DNA of 64,000 nucleotides from Tupaia tana (GCA_026018925.1 JAKSZU010000004.1:34491233-34555232); one strand, 5' to 3'; shown: positions 11,626 to 23,735, numbered from the stretch's first letter. Notes: a model not told the origin generated them from the letters alone. Numbers and translations: made by a program.

Positions 11626-11765
11626 CTATTTTTTTAACCATGCTTACTCCTATTTTAAAAAAGTTTTTTTTTTTTCAAAAAAACTAGTAGTGGTTTTCAC
11701 TAATTCCAATTTGCTTTTCTCCCAATTAAAAAAAAAAAACAAAAACTTTAAAAACTATTTTTCTA
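11626..11765. other. Unnamed intronic DNA
   Basis: Short A- and T-rich stretch. Nothing recognised. Confidence 0.5.
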
Positions 11766-12000
11766 GGGGGTCAGCTGGTGGGACGGTGAAGGTGGCTCAA
11801 TCCCACATGGCCAACTGCACAATTCAAGTCCCAGACTTGGTGTCTTGAAAAACACACTGGGCACCTGAAATCCCGAAAGGAAAAATGGAGGAGAAGGGAT
11901 TGGAGTGTGATCATTCCCCACAGGAGAGTGCTTTCTCACTTTTCTTTCCCTGTCTCTCTTCAGTGAGTACACATGCTCTCTAGCAAATTCAAAAAATAAA
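11766..12000 (+). mobile_element. tRNA-SINE, full-length class
   Basis: Head ggggtcagctggtgggacggtgaagg, body shortened by loss of the CG-rich cacgcgcc segment, tail caaattcaaaaaataaaaag. Confidence 0.75.
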
Positions 12001-12060
12001 AAGTACCTAGAACCCAGTATTCTAATCATGAAAAGAGAACGTAAAAAAAGAGATATTAGA

Positions 12061-12324
12061 GGGACCAGCAGTTAGCGTAATGGCTATGTCACTGGACTCC
12101 CATGTAGTTGACCTTGGTTCTAATCCCGGACCCAGTGGCTTAAAACTCACGCCGGGCGTGTGTGCATGCGTGCCCAAGATCCCGAGAGGAGAATGGAGGA
12201 GAAGGGATTGCGGCATGGCCATCCCCCTGGGGGGTGATTTCTCACTTTCCGTCTCTCTGTCTGTCTCTGTCTGGTGAGCGCACGTGCCCTATGGCAAAAA
12301 CCTCTCCAAAAAAAAAAAAAAAAA
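12061..12324 (+). mobile_element. Young tRNA-SINE
   Basis: gggaccagcagttagcgtaatggctatg head, B box ggttctaatcc (mutated). The TSD aagagatattaga flanks it at 12047-12060 and 12325-12339. Confidence 0.9.
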
Positions 12325-12349
12325 AGAGAGATATTAGATAAATCATTTA

Positions 12350-12450
12350 TTCGTAAGAAATGTATGAATGTAATTTCTCTGGACCTCAGTTGCCTTTCTT
12401 ATAAAATGGGTGAGTTAGACTAGAGAATTTTAAAAATATTTTCCAGATTT
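12350..12450 (+). repeat. MIR core fragment
   Basis: tttctctggacctcagttgcc followed by ttataaaatgggtgagttagac, the conserved MIR core. Confidence 0.65.
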
Positions 12451-12719
12451 AATAGTACATGATCTTCCTCAGTGAATGAATGTAAAATAAATAAAAATTA
12501 AATTTAAAAAATAGTACATGATCTTCAGATAGTCAAGGAGTAATTCAGCCTTAAGCAACTTGGGCTCCTTAATCAGAATACTGTTATTACATTTGGACAA
12601 GTTCATTGATGTCTTCCTCCTCCAAGTTGCCCAAGTTACTCTTCTGTGGAAGACTTAAGTAATAGCCGCCACATGGCACCACACAATACTCTGGAAATCA
12701 AGGTAAAAATCTACACTAT

Positions 12720-12979
12720 TTTTTTTTGTTTTGTTTTTTAGAGGTTTTCACCTTAGGGCACATGCACTCATTAGAGAGAGAGAGAGAGACAGAGGGAAAG
12801 TGAGAAATCACACCCCCCCAGGGAAGGTGGCCATGCAGTAATTCTTTCTTCTCCTGGGATCTTGGGCACACACTCGATATGTACCCGGCATGGTTTTCAA
12901 GTCACTGGGTCTGGGACTCAAGCGGCAGTTGGCAATGTGTGAGTCCAGTGACGTAACTTCTGCACCATCTGCTAGCCCT
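12720..12979 (-). mobile_element. tRNA-SINE, full-length class
   Basis: Starts at the T-run, then gaggttttcaccttagggcacatg, ends ctgcaccatctgctagccc. The flanks aaatctacac and gaatctact suggest a degraded TSD. Confidence 0.8.
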
Positions 12980-13059
12980 AAGAATCTACTCTTTAAGAGC
13001 CAGAAACACCTGGTGATTCAGAACAGAAGTTATGAATTTTCTATAATCTAGAGTTTCAC

Positions 13060-13175
13060 AAAAACTAGACCCTATCTATTTTTGTGCCCATGGTATCCCC
13101 AAACACCTAACTCATAGTAGACATGGTGTAAATGTGGTTTTAATAGATGGATAAATGAGTTAACAAATACACAGT
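13060..13175 (+). repeat. L2 3' end relic
   Basis: ggtatccccaaacacctaactcatagtagac and atggataaatgagtt resemble the L2 terminal segment. Confidence 0.5.
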
Positions 13176-13258
13176 AGCAAGAGTGTAATCAGGAAGAGTT
13201 GGTTCAGCGAAAGGATCATCCTTGAAGCAGTTAGACTCTTCATATAAAAACTATTTTA

Positions 13259-13520
13259 GAGCCAGCCTGTGGCATGGCAGGGTGGTTGATGCAGCTGGAT
13301 CCCATGTGGCCAACTGCAGGGTTCAAGTCCTGGATCCAGCAGCTTGAAAAACACATCACGTGCATGTGTGCGAATGCCTCAAAACCTGAAAAGACAGAGA
13401 AATAGAAGGAATTGCAGCATAATCATTTCCCATGGGAGAAGGGTTCTTTCTCTCCCCCTCCCAACCTCCAGCAAGCATATGCACCCTCTGGCAAATAAAA
13501 AAGTTTTTAATTTAAAAAAA
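13259..13520 (+). mobile_element. tRNA-SINE, older head variant
   Basis: Head gagccagcctgtggcatggcagggtgg. Tail caaataaaaaagtttttaatttaaa. Flanks aactattttaga and tctattttga suggest the TSD. Confidence 0.75.
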
Positions 13521-13619
13521 TCTATTTTGAACAAATTTTTTAAATGATCAAATATAGCTGCTAACCGAGTATTATAAATTGAGTCCTTAGAACCTGAATT
13601 TATGATGAGCTGTGACTCC

Positions 13620-14100
13620 ATTCTACCCTCCATTATTGAACAGAAGTCCTGAGAGCACTTTGGCATGCATTTTCTCATGCCAGCCTCAGAACAGTTATTG
13701 ATCATGGGGACCAGCAGATGGCGTGATGGTTATGTTGCTGGACTTGCACGCAGTCAACTACGGTTCAAGTCCTGAACCCAGTGGTTTAAAACTCACGCCA
13801 GACATGTGTGCATGCATGCCCAAAATCACAAGACAAGAATGGAGGAGAAGGGATTGCAGCATGGCCATGCTTCCTGGGAGGTGACTTCTCACTTTCTGTC
13901 TCTCTGTCTCTCTGGCAAGCACACACACACTATAGCAAAAATATCTCTTAAAAAAAAAAATGGTTATTGATCAGGCAACTGAGATTCTGAGAGATGGAGC
14001 AACTGACCTATATTCTAAAGTTAATAACTAGAGGCTGGATTCATAGCTCATGCTGTCTGATTGCAAAGCTCAGATTCTTTCCATTACACCCCTCTGTGCC
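13620..14100 (-). repeat. MIR relic split by a SINE
   Basis: Antisense MIR: 13620-13705 (cattttctcatgccagcctcag) continues at 13974 (gcaactgagattctgagagatgg ... ctttccattacacc). The SINE at 13706-13962 interrupts it. Confidence 0.65.
13706..13962 (+). mobile_element. tRNA-SINE, full-length class
   Basis: Flanked by the exact 11-bp TSD gttattgatca at 13694-13704 and 13963-13973. Confidence 0.9.
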
Positions 14101-15184
14101 TAGGATTTATAAAACATTTCCCTCAAACACCCAAAGGTCACAGATGTAAAACACAAACACCTGGTTGTAATTTCTTGCTGTTTATCATTTTAACTGGGGG
14201 ACAGAGCTGACTTCAAGATTAAGGGGACTGTTTTGTCCTTGATTCATGGAATCCTGGAGCCAGAATCGGTTGGTTTTAATTCCCCGGTATTTCTCATGTC
14301 TCAGAGGTGTCATCTTGCACATCTCGTGTTTGTTTCACTATTGCAAATAAATATAGACTCTGCTATCTTGAGCCTCTAAAAATTAACTCTCCCAAGAGGG
14401 TGTGTGCCACTAGGTCATGCAAAGCCACCTGCAACAGTATTTATCCTCATAAGAAAGAAGTTAAGAACGATTCTTGAAGGAAGAATAATTGTCATGGAGT
14501 TTCTTTTGTGATGCACTTTTTTTCCCCTTGACCCTTTTGCATCCACATCGGGCCTCTATCAGGGTAAATCCATAACATTTTGGGCCAGAATCCACTCTTC
14601 CCGGGAGGAGGACAGCAGTTCTGAGGTAGTTAGTGCTTGGCTTCTTTGTCTGGTCACTGAAAACTTGGCCTTGCTGTAGGAAGTTCCTGTGGAGTCTGGA
14701 GCTCTCCTGAGCCAAAATTTCAGCAGGCTCAGGCAGGTCACAAACTGGGAGCAGTCCCAGCATTCCCCCTAAAGAAGCCGCAGCAGTTTAGAAGAGAAGC
14801 GCCTGAGTCATGTGTACGTTTCCGTAGACTTCTGGAGAGATAACACTGCTTTTGATTGTACCTCGTCAGGATGTGCTGATTAAATGTCAGATAGTATCTT
14901 TTAAAAGCCTTTGAAGTCTCATAGAACTATAGTCTGTAGAAAAGCCAAGATGGGTGTTTTCTGCCTATTCAGAAGCTCCTAACCCTTCCTTGAAATCCTT
15001 CAAACCCTTCCTTTCATCCCTGGCCTGTTTCATCTCCAGGGACTGACAAGCCCATATTTCTACCAGCTTCTTCTGAAGTTGGATGGTTTTGGGGGCGGGC
15101 CAAACAAATGATGCAGAAAGTGCTGATACACCTTGGTATGCTCCGGAGTCAGCCTGCAGGCCTCAACTTGGCGACTTCTTCCAG
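14101..15184. other. PGM1: Unique DNA upstream of PGM1 exon 9
   Basis: No repeat family recognised. The minus-strand 100-codon frame at 14461-14763 shows no homology. Branch point not assigned. Confidence 0.5.
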
Positions 15185-15368
15185 GTATGATTATGAGGAG
15201 GTGGAGGCTGAGGGCGCGAACAAAATGATGAAGGACCTGGAGGCCATGATGTTTGATCGCTCCTTTGTGGGGAAACAGTTCTCTGTGAGTGACAAAGTTT
15301 ACACGGTGGAGAAGGCCGATAACTTTGAATACAGTGACCCAGTGGATGGAAGCATTTCAAGAAATCAG
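15185..15368 (+). CDS. PGM1: PGM1 exon 9 (start of domain IV)
   Basis: This 184-bp exon completes Arg427 and encodes residues to Gln488, opening the C-terminal phosphate-binding domain. It begins [19 protein letters not shown] and contains the conserved [16 protein letters not shown] stretch at its end. It finishes in phase 0 at CAG|gtagga. Relative to the human protein as I recall it, there are conservative changes around [14 protein letters not shown] (human ..SANDK..). The acceptor has a short pyrimidine tract (cttggcgacttcttccag) and looks weaker than those of the other exons. The open frame continues past both splice sites, but the homology stops exactly at them. Confidence 0.97.
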
Positions 15369-15467
15369 GTAGGAATCAGTTCATGTCTGTGTCGGGGAAA
15401 GGTCTCTGATAATCTCAAGAGAAAAAAGAAGGCCCTGGGTCATTTTCCTTTGCTGCCTTGTTTTCTT

Positions 15468-15654
15468 TTCTTTTTTTTTTTTTTTAAATATTTTAACTTT
15501 ATTTATTATTATTATCATTATTATTTTGCAGTTTGATCAGAGAGAGAGAGAGAGAGAGAGAGAAAGTGAGAAAGCAAGCCACCAGGTCCGAGACTTGAAC
15601 CGTGGTCGACCATTGGGAGTCCAGCGCCTTTAGCCACCATGCCACTTGCCGGCC
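15468..15654 (-). mobile_element. tRNA-SINE, short class
   Basis: T17 run, (ATT)n, then ttgatcagagagagag, ending ccaccatgccacttgccggccc. It lies 100 bp after exon 9. The flanks ttgttttctt and cagttttcta hint at the TSD. Confidence 0.85.
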
Positions 15655-15844
15655 CAGTTTTCTAGAGCAGCCATGCTCAGCTAGTTTTCTGCTGGGTGAC
15701 ATGTGGCTCACATGCACTCAGCGGAGAAATTGTTTTTTTCCCCCTGGTTCTTTGTTGTTCCCTATGCCCTCATTCTGGAATTCTTACTCTAGAATCCAGA
15801 GGGATATTTGTACCCTCTGGAATTATGTGTAAGATATCATGTCT

Positions 15845-16098
15845 GGGAGCCAGGAGAATAGCATAAGGGTTATATCACTGGACTCCCACATAGTCGACCG
15901 CAGTTCAAGTCCCGGACCCAGTGGCTTGAAACTCACATCAGGTGTGTGTGCGTGCGTGCCCAAAATCCCAAGAGGAGAATGGAGGAGAAGGGATTGTGGC
16001 ATGGTCATCCCTCCCTGCGGGGTGCTTTCTCTCTTTCTCTCTCTTTGTCTCTCTGGCAAGTGCATGATCCCTATAGAAAAAAAATCTCTCTAAAAAAA
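15845..16098 (+). mobile_element. tRNA-SINE, full-length class
   Basis: TSD gatatcatgtct (15833-15844) and gacatcacgtct (16099-16110). Head gggagccaggagaatagcataaggg. Confidence 0.88.
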
Positions 16099-16253
16099 GA
16101 CATCACGTCTGTATATGTGCTGAGAGGAGCCATGGTATCTGACAGAGGTGGAGAACTGTGGCCTTAGATGTCACGCCCCTCTTCTCTCCAGAGATGTAGC
16201 AGAATGACAGCATGAGAGTGGCATGATCATACACATTGATTTTGTATACTTTT

Positions 16254-16465
16254 CTTTCTTTCTTTTTTAAGAGAGGGTACATGTGCTTGTTAGAGAGACA
16301 GAGAGAAAATGAGAATCACCCCTTGTGGAATGGCCACATTGCAATCCCTTCTCTTCCATTTTCTTCTTGTGATTTTGGGCATGCATACATGCCTGGTGTG
16401 AGTTTCAAGCTTCTGGGTCTGGGACTCGAACCATAGTCAGCCATGTGGGAGTCCAGCTGGCCCTG
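16254..16465 (-). mobile_element. tRNA-SINE with head deletion
   Basis: tttcttttttaagagagggtacatgtg to catgtgggagtccagctggccc. The A-box part of the head is shortened. Confidence 0.75.
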
Positions 16466-16629
16466 TATGTTTTAATTTCTAAAGAGAAGAGTAGATAAAG
16501 CTTTCCTAGGGATGTCACTGCCCACGGCCTACCCAGCACAGCAGTGCAGAACAAGACACTGCAGCTGACACTGGCTCATCTCTGGATGTAGATGGAATTG
16601 TTAGGGCTTCCCTCGTTGTGTGCTGGGTA

Positions 16630-16671
16630 CCCAAGGTTACAGGCTGGTTCCCCAAGGTTACAGGCTGGTTC
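16630..16671 (+). repeat. 21-bp tandem duplication
   Basis: Two perfect adjacent units, each cccaaggttacaggctggtt plus c, at 16630-16650 and 16651-16671, in unique intronic DNA. Confidence 0.95.
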
Positions 16672-16784
16672 CAAGTCTTCTCCCAGCTTCTCCTGAGCAC
16701 TGGAGCCCTACAGTCCTCCCATCTCTGGTTCTGTTACCTGTTGTTAGAAGGGACTCATCTCTGGTACTTTAACAACAGAGATAA

Positions 16785-16940
16785 CAGGCCAGCAGGTGGT
16801 ATGGTAGTTGAGATGCTGGACTCCTGCATGGCCAACCGCAGTTCCAGTCCTCGACCTGGCAGCTTGTTTTCTCATTTTCCTGCTCACTCTCTCCTTCTGG
16901 TCAAGTTTTAAAAAATAATAATAAATTAAATTAAAAAGAA
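16785..16940 (+). mobile_element. tRNA-SINE, short class
   Basis: Exact TSD aacagagataa at 16774-16784 and 16941-16951. Tail aaaaaataataataaattaaa. Confidence 0.9.
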
Positions 16941-16951
16941 AACAGAGATAA

Positions 16952-17600
16952 TAAAGAGAAAGGTGCAGGTTCTATTGAACATTTCCAGTTTGCTTTCTCC
17001 TGAAAGCAGAATTTTGGCTTCTCCTTCTCAATGTGTCCAACTGTGTTTGGAAAAGATGGGTGAGGTGAAATCCTTTCTAGAGAGCAGGCAGTAGGTGTGC
17101 ATGGATCCTGGCCCCAGCAGCCCTCTGGGTCTGGACTCTCCCTTCCTCCACATTCGTGGGTACCATAGCATCATTGTGCCCTTTGCCATCTGTAAAAACT
17201 TTGGTTCGAGTATGGATGATGATAAACCATGTCTGACATTATTGAAACAAGATTGACCTAGGGTGGGGAGAAGAAGGTAGAAAAGGAGAGGGTGGGGCTG
17301 AGGAAATGGCAGAGCTCAGCAGAATTTCTTGTAAGAAGGCCTTCAGAGAGCGAGTAGTTTAGGGAAAGTAAACTCCAACTCCACCCTGCATCTAGCATCT
17401 GCCGGGAGGAGGGAGGGAGCAGAAGGGGCAGGGGATGGGTGTCTGGGTTTTGAGTGGGAGAGTAAGGGACTGCTCTCTGTGTTCCGCCAGCAAGAAGGCA
17501 GCAGCTTTTTTAGAACCAGACAACCCGAGCAGTCAGAGGGAAGACCAGGCAGGAGAGAAAAGGTTCTGTAGTAGAGACAGTCTCTGCAATTACTAGAAAA
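16952..17600. other. PGM1: Unique intronic DNA
   Basis: No repeat named. Purine-rich, GC-moderate sequence around 17255-17480. Confidence 0.5.
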
Positions 17601-17841
17601 GGGACCAGCAGTTAGCGTAATGGCTATGTCGCTGGACTCCCATGTAGTCAACCACGGTTCGCGTCCTGGACCCGGTGGCTTGAAACTCACGGCGGGCGTG
17701 TGTGCGTGCGTGCCCAAGATCCCAAGAGTAGAATGGAGGAGAAGGGATTGTGGCGTGGCCATCCCCCCTGGGGGGGGTGATTTCTCGCTTTCTGTCTCTC
17801 TGTCTCTCTGTCTCTCTGTCTGGTGAGCGCATGCACCCTAT

Positions 17842-17873
<32 letters not shown>
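17601..17873 (+). mobile_element. Young tRNA-SINE
   Basis: Near-consensus copy with a 28-A tail. The B box is ggttcgcgtcc (variant form), and the A box tagcgtaatgg is intact. Confidence 0.9.
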
Positions 17874-17878
<5 letters not shown>

Positions 17879-18164
17879 GAAAAGAAAAAAGAATTTAGAA
17901 GCTTCAATTCAGAGCCATAGTGAAGGAGACCAACCTGGTATGTTTCTAGAAAGCAAGAAATGGTAAGTGGAGACGAACTTAGCCTTTCATGCAGGCTGAC
18001 TAGAGAGTGGTGGTGTGCACTCCACTGCTGTCTTTGCTAATGAGTGGCACAGTTCCATGCTGACCGGGCTGGCGATGAACAGCGGGTTCATACATTTCCT
18101 TCAGGTCAGGCTTGGTCATTATGCAGTTCTTCCTTTGAGATGGAAGAACCGACAGTCAAAGACT

Positions 18165-18440
18165 GAAAGATCTGACTCAGCCATTGTGCTCCGTAATAAT
18201 GCAAGTGCCCGGCAAGGCTGGAAGCCATATGGCTGACAGTGGGTTCAGACCCCTGGATTGGCCTGAAAACATGCTGGGCACGTGTGTGGGTATTCAAATC
18301 CTAAGGAGCTAGAGGACTGGGGAAGGGGCATGTCTGTGACAAGACCTTGTCAGAGGCATGTCTCTCTCTCATGCATATGTATGTTTTCCATCATGAAAAG
18401 AAAGAAAAGAGGAAAGAAAAAAAAGGAAAAGACGAGACAA
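18165..18440 (+). mobile_element. Old tRNA-SINE relic
   Basis: atatggctgacagtgggttcagacccctgg followed by aacatgctgggcacgtgtgtg and gcatgtctctctctc. Heavily drifted. Confidence 0.5.
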
Positions 18441-19339
<899 letters not shown>

Positions 19340-19414
19340 TGATAGTGCTTCCATTGAGCCTGTGAGATTGTCTTAGCCCATTGTTGTGTTGTTTACAGCA
19401 ATATCTGAGGCTGT

Positions 19415-19682
19415 GGGACCAGTTAGCATAATGGCTATGTCGCTGGACTCCCACATAGTCTACCGCGGTTCGCGTCCCGGACCCGGTGGCTTAAAACTTA
19501 CGCCGGGCACATGTGTGTGCATGCGCGCCCAAGATCCCGAGAGGAGAATGGAGGAGAATGGATTGCAGCGTGGTCATCCCCCCTGGGGGGTGATTTCTCG
19601 CTTTCTGTCTTTCTTTCTCTCTCTTCTGTCCGGCGAGCGTACGCGCCCTATAGCAAAAATCTCTCAAAAAAAAAAAGAAAAG
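19415..19682 (+). mobile_element. Young tRNA-SINE
   Basis: Flanked by aatatctgaggctg and aatatctgagactg. B box ggttcgcgtcc. The head lacks three bases (gggaccagttagcataatgg). Confidence 0.92.
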
Positions 19683-19839
19683 AAATATCTGAGACTGGGT
19701 GAATTTGTAAAGAAATAGAAGTTTATTCAGTTCACTACTTGGAGCTATCTAGGGTCCAGTGGTAATGTCTTGTAAGGCTACAACATGGTAAATGGCATGA
19801 TCTTGAGCAGAACCTGTAAGTTCTTTGTCGTTTGTTTGT

Positions 19840-20105
19840 TCGTTTTTTTTTTTTAATTTAAAAATATTTTTGCCATAGGACGTGTGCTTGCTAGAGAAAA
19901 ACAGAGAGATGGTGAGAAGAAAAGTGAAAAATCACCCCCCAGGGGGATGGGCATGCTTCAGTCCCTTCTAGACCATTCTCCTGGGATCTTGGGCATGCAT
20001 GTACATGCACCTAGCATGATTTTCAAGCCACCAGGTCTGGGACTTGAACAGTGGTTGGCCATGTGGGAATCCAGTGATGTAATAGCTACTCCATCTGCTG
20101 GGCCC
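19840..20105 (-). mobile_element. tRNA-SINE, full-length class
   Basis: ttttttttttaatttaaaaatatttttgccataggacg to tactccatctgctgggccc. It forms an inverted pair with the copy at 19415-19682, 157 bp apart. Confidence 0.8.
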
Positions 20106-20109
20106 ATAT

Positions 20110-20625
20110 AGTAAATCTTTAAATCAGCCCCTCATCTGAACTTCTGGTCTGTCACTAATTATTTGTCACTTTGCTTGGTCTGATCCTCTTTTCTGGCAGA
20201 AAGTACACTTGTTTTAAATTTGGTGGAGGTGGGGAAAGGCAGTTTCATGTGTCTTCTTGGAAATGTCTGCAGACTTACAACCTGGAGGTTTGAGTTCCAC
20301 TGTGACCCCCCCCAAGGAGTCTCCAGAAGTATGTCAGACTGAGGAGGGATCCTGGGAACCAGGGGCGGGACAGAGAACTTGAGGGACAGATGCTAAATGG
20401 AAGAGCCAAGGGGAAGCAGGAGAGAATTTCCCAAAGTGTGTTCCTCACAACATTCATGTTGACAGATGCTCCCCAGCCAGAGCTCCACAGCCAAATTGCA
20501 TAGAAGTGTTGTGTACATCAGGCTCGTTTTGGTGACTCACAACTCACACCTGCACACACGGACACACACACCCCTTTAAAAGCTCTGAGAAGACCTGCAG
20601 TGAAGATGCCCATTTAAATAGCATT
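20110..20625. other. PGM1: Unique intronic DNA
   Basis: Includes a short cacacacggacacacacac patch near 20555. No repeat family or gene recognised. Confidence 0.5.
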
Positions 20626-20630
20626 TCCCA

Positions 20631-20785
20631 GGTCTAGCAGGTGGTGTGATGGTTGAGGTGCTGGATTCCCACTTGCCCAACCCTGGTTCAGGTCCTGGAC
20701 CTGGAAGCTTATCTTCTCATTTTTTTCTCTCTCTGTCTTTCTCTGGTGAGCACATATGCCCTATAGATAATTTAAAAATAATAAC
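20631..20785 (+). mobile_element. tRNA-SINE, short class
   Basis: ggtctagcaggtggtgtgatggttgagg head, ggttcaggtcc B box, ggtgagcacatatgccctatag before the tail. Confidence 0.8.
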
Positions 20786-20850
20786 ATTAAGTAGAATTGT
20801 ATTAATAATTCCTTTAAAAATAAGTAAATAAAAATAAATAACATTTATCA

Positions 20851-21112
20851 GGGCCGGCCCTGTAGTACAACAGTTGAGATTCTGCATAGGGAGCTGGATC
20901 CCACATGGCTAACCATGGTTCAAGTCCTGGCCTTGGCAGCTTGAAAGACATGCTGGTTATGTGTGAATACACGCCCAAAACTCTGATAACATGGAGAGAT
21001 GAAGGAAAAAGAATCGTGGCATGACCACTCCCCATTAGGATGCTTTCTCTCTTTCTCTCTGTCATGCATGTATGCAAATGAACACACATGTCCTCTGGCA
21101 ATAAATGATAAT
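20851..21112 (+). mobile_element. tRNA-SINE, older head variant
   Basis: gggccggccctgtagtacaacagttgagattctgca. The head carries extra sequence compared with other copies. Tail ggcaataaatgataataata. Confidence 0.7.
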
Positions 21113-21246
21113 AATACATAGTATTTACCAAAGGACCTTAGTAGACATTTTTCCAAAAATACATACATATGGCCAATCACTAATTATCAGGGAAATACAA
21201 ATCAAAACCACAATGAGTTACCACCTATTAAAATGGCTATTTATCA

Positions 21247-21504
21247 GGACCAGCAGATGGCATGATGATTATGTTGCTGGACTTCCACATGGTCAACTGC
21301 TGTTCAAGTCCCAGACCCAGTGGCTTAAAACATGCTGGGCACATGTGCATGTGCATGCATGCCCAAAATCCTGAGGGGAGAATGGAGGAGAAAAGATTGC
21401 AGCATGGTCATCCTTTTGGGGGTCAATTTTTTTGCTTTCTGTCTTCTGTCTGTCTCTCTGGTGAGTGCATCCACCCTATAGCAAAAAATTTCTCTATGTA
21501 TCTA
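21247..21504 (+). mobile_element. tRNA-SINE inside L1
   Basis: TSD aaaatggctatttatca and aaaaggctatttatca (21230-21246, 21505-21520). Confidence 0.9.
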
Positions 21505-21652
21505 AAAAGGCTATTTATCAAAAAGACAAAAGATAGCAAGTATTAACAAAGATGTGGAGGAAAGGGAGCCCTTATACACTGTTGGTGGGAATGTAAATTG
21601 GTACAGTCATTGTGAAAAACAGTACGGAGGAGTCTCAAAATATCAAATATAG

Positions 21653-21899
21653 GGACCAGCAGTTGGCATAATGGCTATGTCGCCGTACTCCCAGGTAGTT
21701 GATCACAGTACAAGTCCTGGACCTGGTGGCTTAAACTCACGTCTGGAGTGTGTGCGTGCGTGCCCAAGATCCCAAGAGGAGAATGGAGGAGTAGGGATTG
21801 CAGCGTGGCCATTCCCCCTGGGGGGTGATTTCTCACTTTCTGTCTCTGTCTCTCTCTGTCTTTCTGGCGAGCACACGCGCCCTGTAGAGAAAACCTCTC

Positions 21900-21930
<31 letters not shown>

Positions 21931-21935
21931 TATGT
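21653..21935 (+). mobile_element. Young tRNA-SINE inside L1
   Basis: gggaccagcagttggcataatgg head. The A-tail turns into (AT)n at 21915-21932. Confidence 0.85.
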
Positions 21936-21950
21936 ATAATATAAAACTAG

Positions 21951-22155
21951 GGGGCCAACTTTGGGCATAGTGGTGATGTGCTGTTCAGGAAAGGCCAGAT
22001 TTCACATTGCCACCACTGTTCAAATTCCGGCAGACACCTCATCAACCCGAGACAGGCAGGCATGTGCATGAGTGCCCAGGACCCATCAGAGGGCTAGAGG
22101 AGGGTATTGTGGCAGGGCTAGACCCCTCATCTCTCTCACACACACATGAATTACT
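21951..22155 (+). mobile_element. Divergent tRNA-SINE relative inside L1
   Basis: gggggccaactttgggcatagtggtgatgtgctg head, then ggcatgtgcatgagtgcccaggacc and agagggctagaggagggtattgtggc, ending tctctctcacacacacatg. It aligns only loosely with the main family. Confidence 0.55.
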
Positions 22156-22200
22156 GCATGATATATACACTACTGAGTATATATCTAAAGGAACTGAAAT

Positions 22201-22461
22201 TGGGCCAGCAGGTAGGATGGTGATTAAAATACTGGGCTCCCACATGGCCAACCATAGTTTGAGCCCTGGACCCAGCAACTTGAAAAATCATGCTGGGTGC
22301 ATGTGTATGTGTGCCCAGAATCCTGAGAGGAGAATGGAAGATGAGGGATTGCAGCGTAACCATCCCTCGGGGCATGATTTCTCACTTTCCCTCCCTTTCT
22401 CTCTGGCAAGCAAAGGTGCCTTATGGCAAAAAACTAAAACAAAACAAAACAATAAAATCCC
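22201..22461 (+). mobile_element. tRNA-SINE inside L1
   Basis: Exact TSD aaaggaactgaaat at 22187-22200 and 22462-22475. Tail aaaacaaaacaaaacaataaaa. Confidence 0.92.
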
Positions 22462-23161
22462 AAAGGAACTGAAATCAATATATCGGAGATATCTTCACCA
22501 CTCTCCCATGTTAATTGCGGCATTATTCACAACAGCCAAGATGTGAAACAATCTGTCTTCTTTGGCAGAGGGGTGGATAAAGAAATTGTGGTATCTATAT
22601 CACACAATGTGAAATTATTCTGCCTTACAAAAAGAAAAAATAAAAGACAAGAAAAAAGGAAATCCTGCCATTCGTGACAACTTGGATGAACCTGGAGGAC
22701 ATTATGTTAAGTGAAATAAGCCAGACACAGAAAGTCAAACACTGCATGATCTCACTTATATATAGAATCTAAAAAAAAAGAAGTTGAACTCATGAAAACA
22801 GAAGAGAAGGATGGTTACCAGGTTCTGGGGGGTGGGAGAAACAGATATACATCAAAGAGTACAAAATGTCAGTTATAAGGATGAAGATGTTCTAGAGATC
22901 TAATGTACAACATGGTGACTATAACTAATAATACTTATTATACAGACATTTGAAATTTACTAAAAGAGGAGATACCAAGTATTCTCACTACCACCACCAG
23001 AACAAAAAAGGTAACTATATGAAGAGATTGATAGGTTAATTAGCTCAACTATAGTAGTTAGTTCATTATGTATATCAAAATATCATCTGGTATACCATAT
23101 ATGTATATATATATATAATATTTATTTTAAAAAGTAAAGCGAAATAAAATAAATGGCATTA

Positions 23162-23425
23162 GGGCTAGCAGGAGGCATAGTAGTTAAGGTGGTAGACTCC
23201 CACATGGCTGACTGCAGTTTAAGTCTGGACCTGGAGGCTTGAAACTCACGCTGAGGGCATGTGCATGCATGCCCAGAATCCCGAGAGAAGAATAGAGGAG
23301 AAGGGACTGCAACATGGCCATTCCCCCCGGGGGCAGGGGTGATTTCTCGCCTTTTCTCTGTCTCTCTCTGTCTCTCTGGAGAGTGCACATGCCCTATAGC
23401 AAAAATCTCTTTCTACAATAAATAA
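23162..23425 (+). mobile_element. tRNA-SINE at L1 tail
   Basis: Inserted in the A-rich L1 end. TSD aaataaatggcatta and aaataaatagcatta. Confidence 0.88.
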
Positions 23426-23479
23426 ATAAATAAATAGCATTAGCCATGCTTATTTTCTGCAAAGATTTTTCTTCTTTCA

Positions 23480-23735
23480 TTTGGAAACCTCTGGCATAAT
23501 GGTTTGAGCATAGATTTTGGAGTTGGAGAGATCTTGTTTTAAATTTGTTCCTGACAGTCAATAATAGTGTGTTCCTGTGTAAATTGCTTCAATTTTCTGA
23601 GTCCTGGCTTCCTTAGCTGTAAAATAGCAAAATAACATCTACTTCTTAAAGTAGTTATATGAATTTAAGGAGACAATGATGCAAAATGCTTACACAGTGT
23701 GGTCGGCACGTAGGATCAACTTTTGAGAAAAACCA
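23480..23735 (+). repeat. MIR SINE, nearly full length
   Basis: gagcatagattttggagttgg, ttcaattttctgagtcctggcttccttagctg, caaaatgcttacacagtgtggtc, in MIR order. Confidence 0.75.

Larger units (their letters stand above)
21120..23150 (+). mobile_element. L1 3' fragment split by four SINEs
   Basis: The translated start of the fragment resembles the C-terminal end of L1 ORF2 (frame ...SLIIREIQIKTTMSYH). It continues with ttatacactgttggtgggaatg, catgatctcacttatatatag and an A-rich end. Four SINE insertions (21247, 21653, 21951, 22201) break it up. It is 5'-truncated and not coding-competent. Confidence 0.88.

Noticed and set aside
17601..17700. True tRNA gene at the SINE head
   Set aside because: A and B boxes are present, but the acceptor and anticodon stems do not pair and the unit continues into the SINE body.
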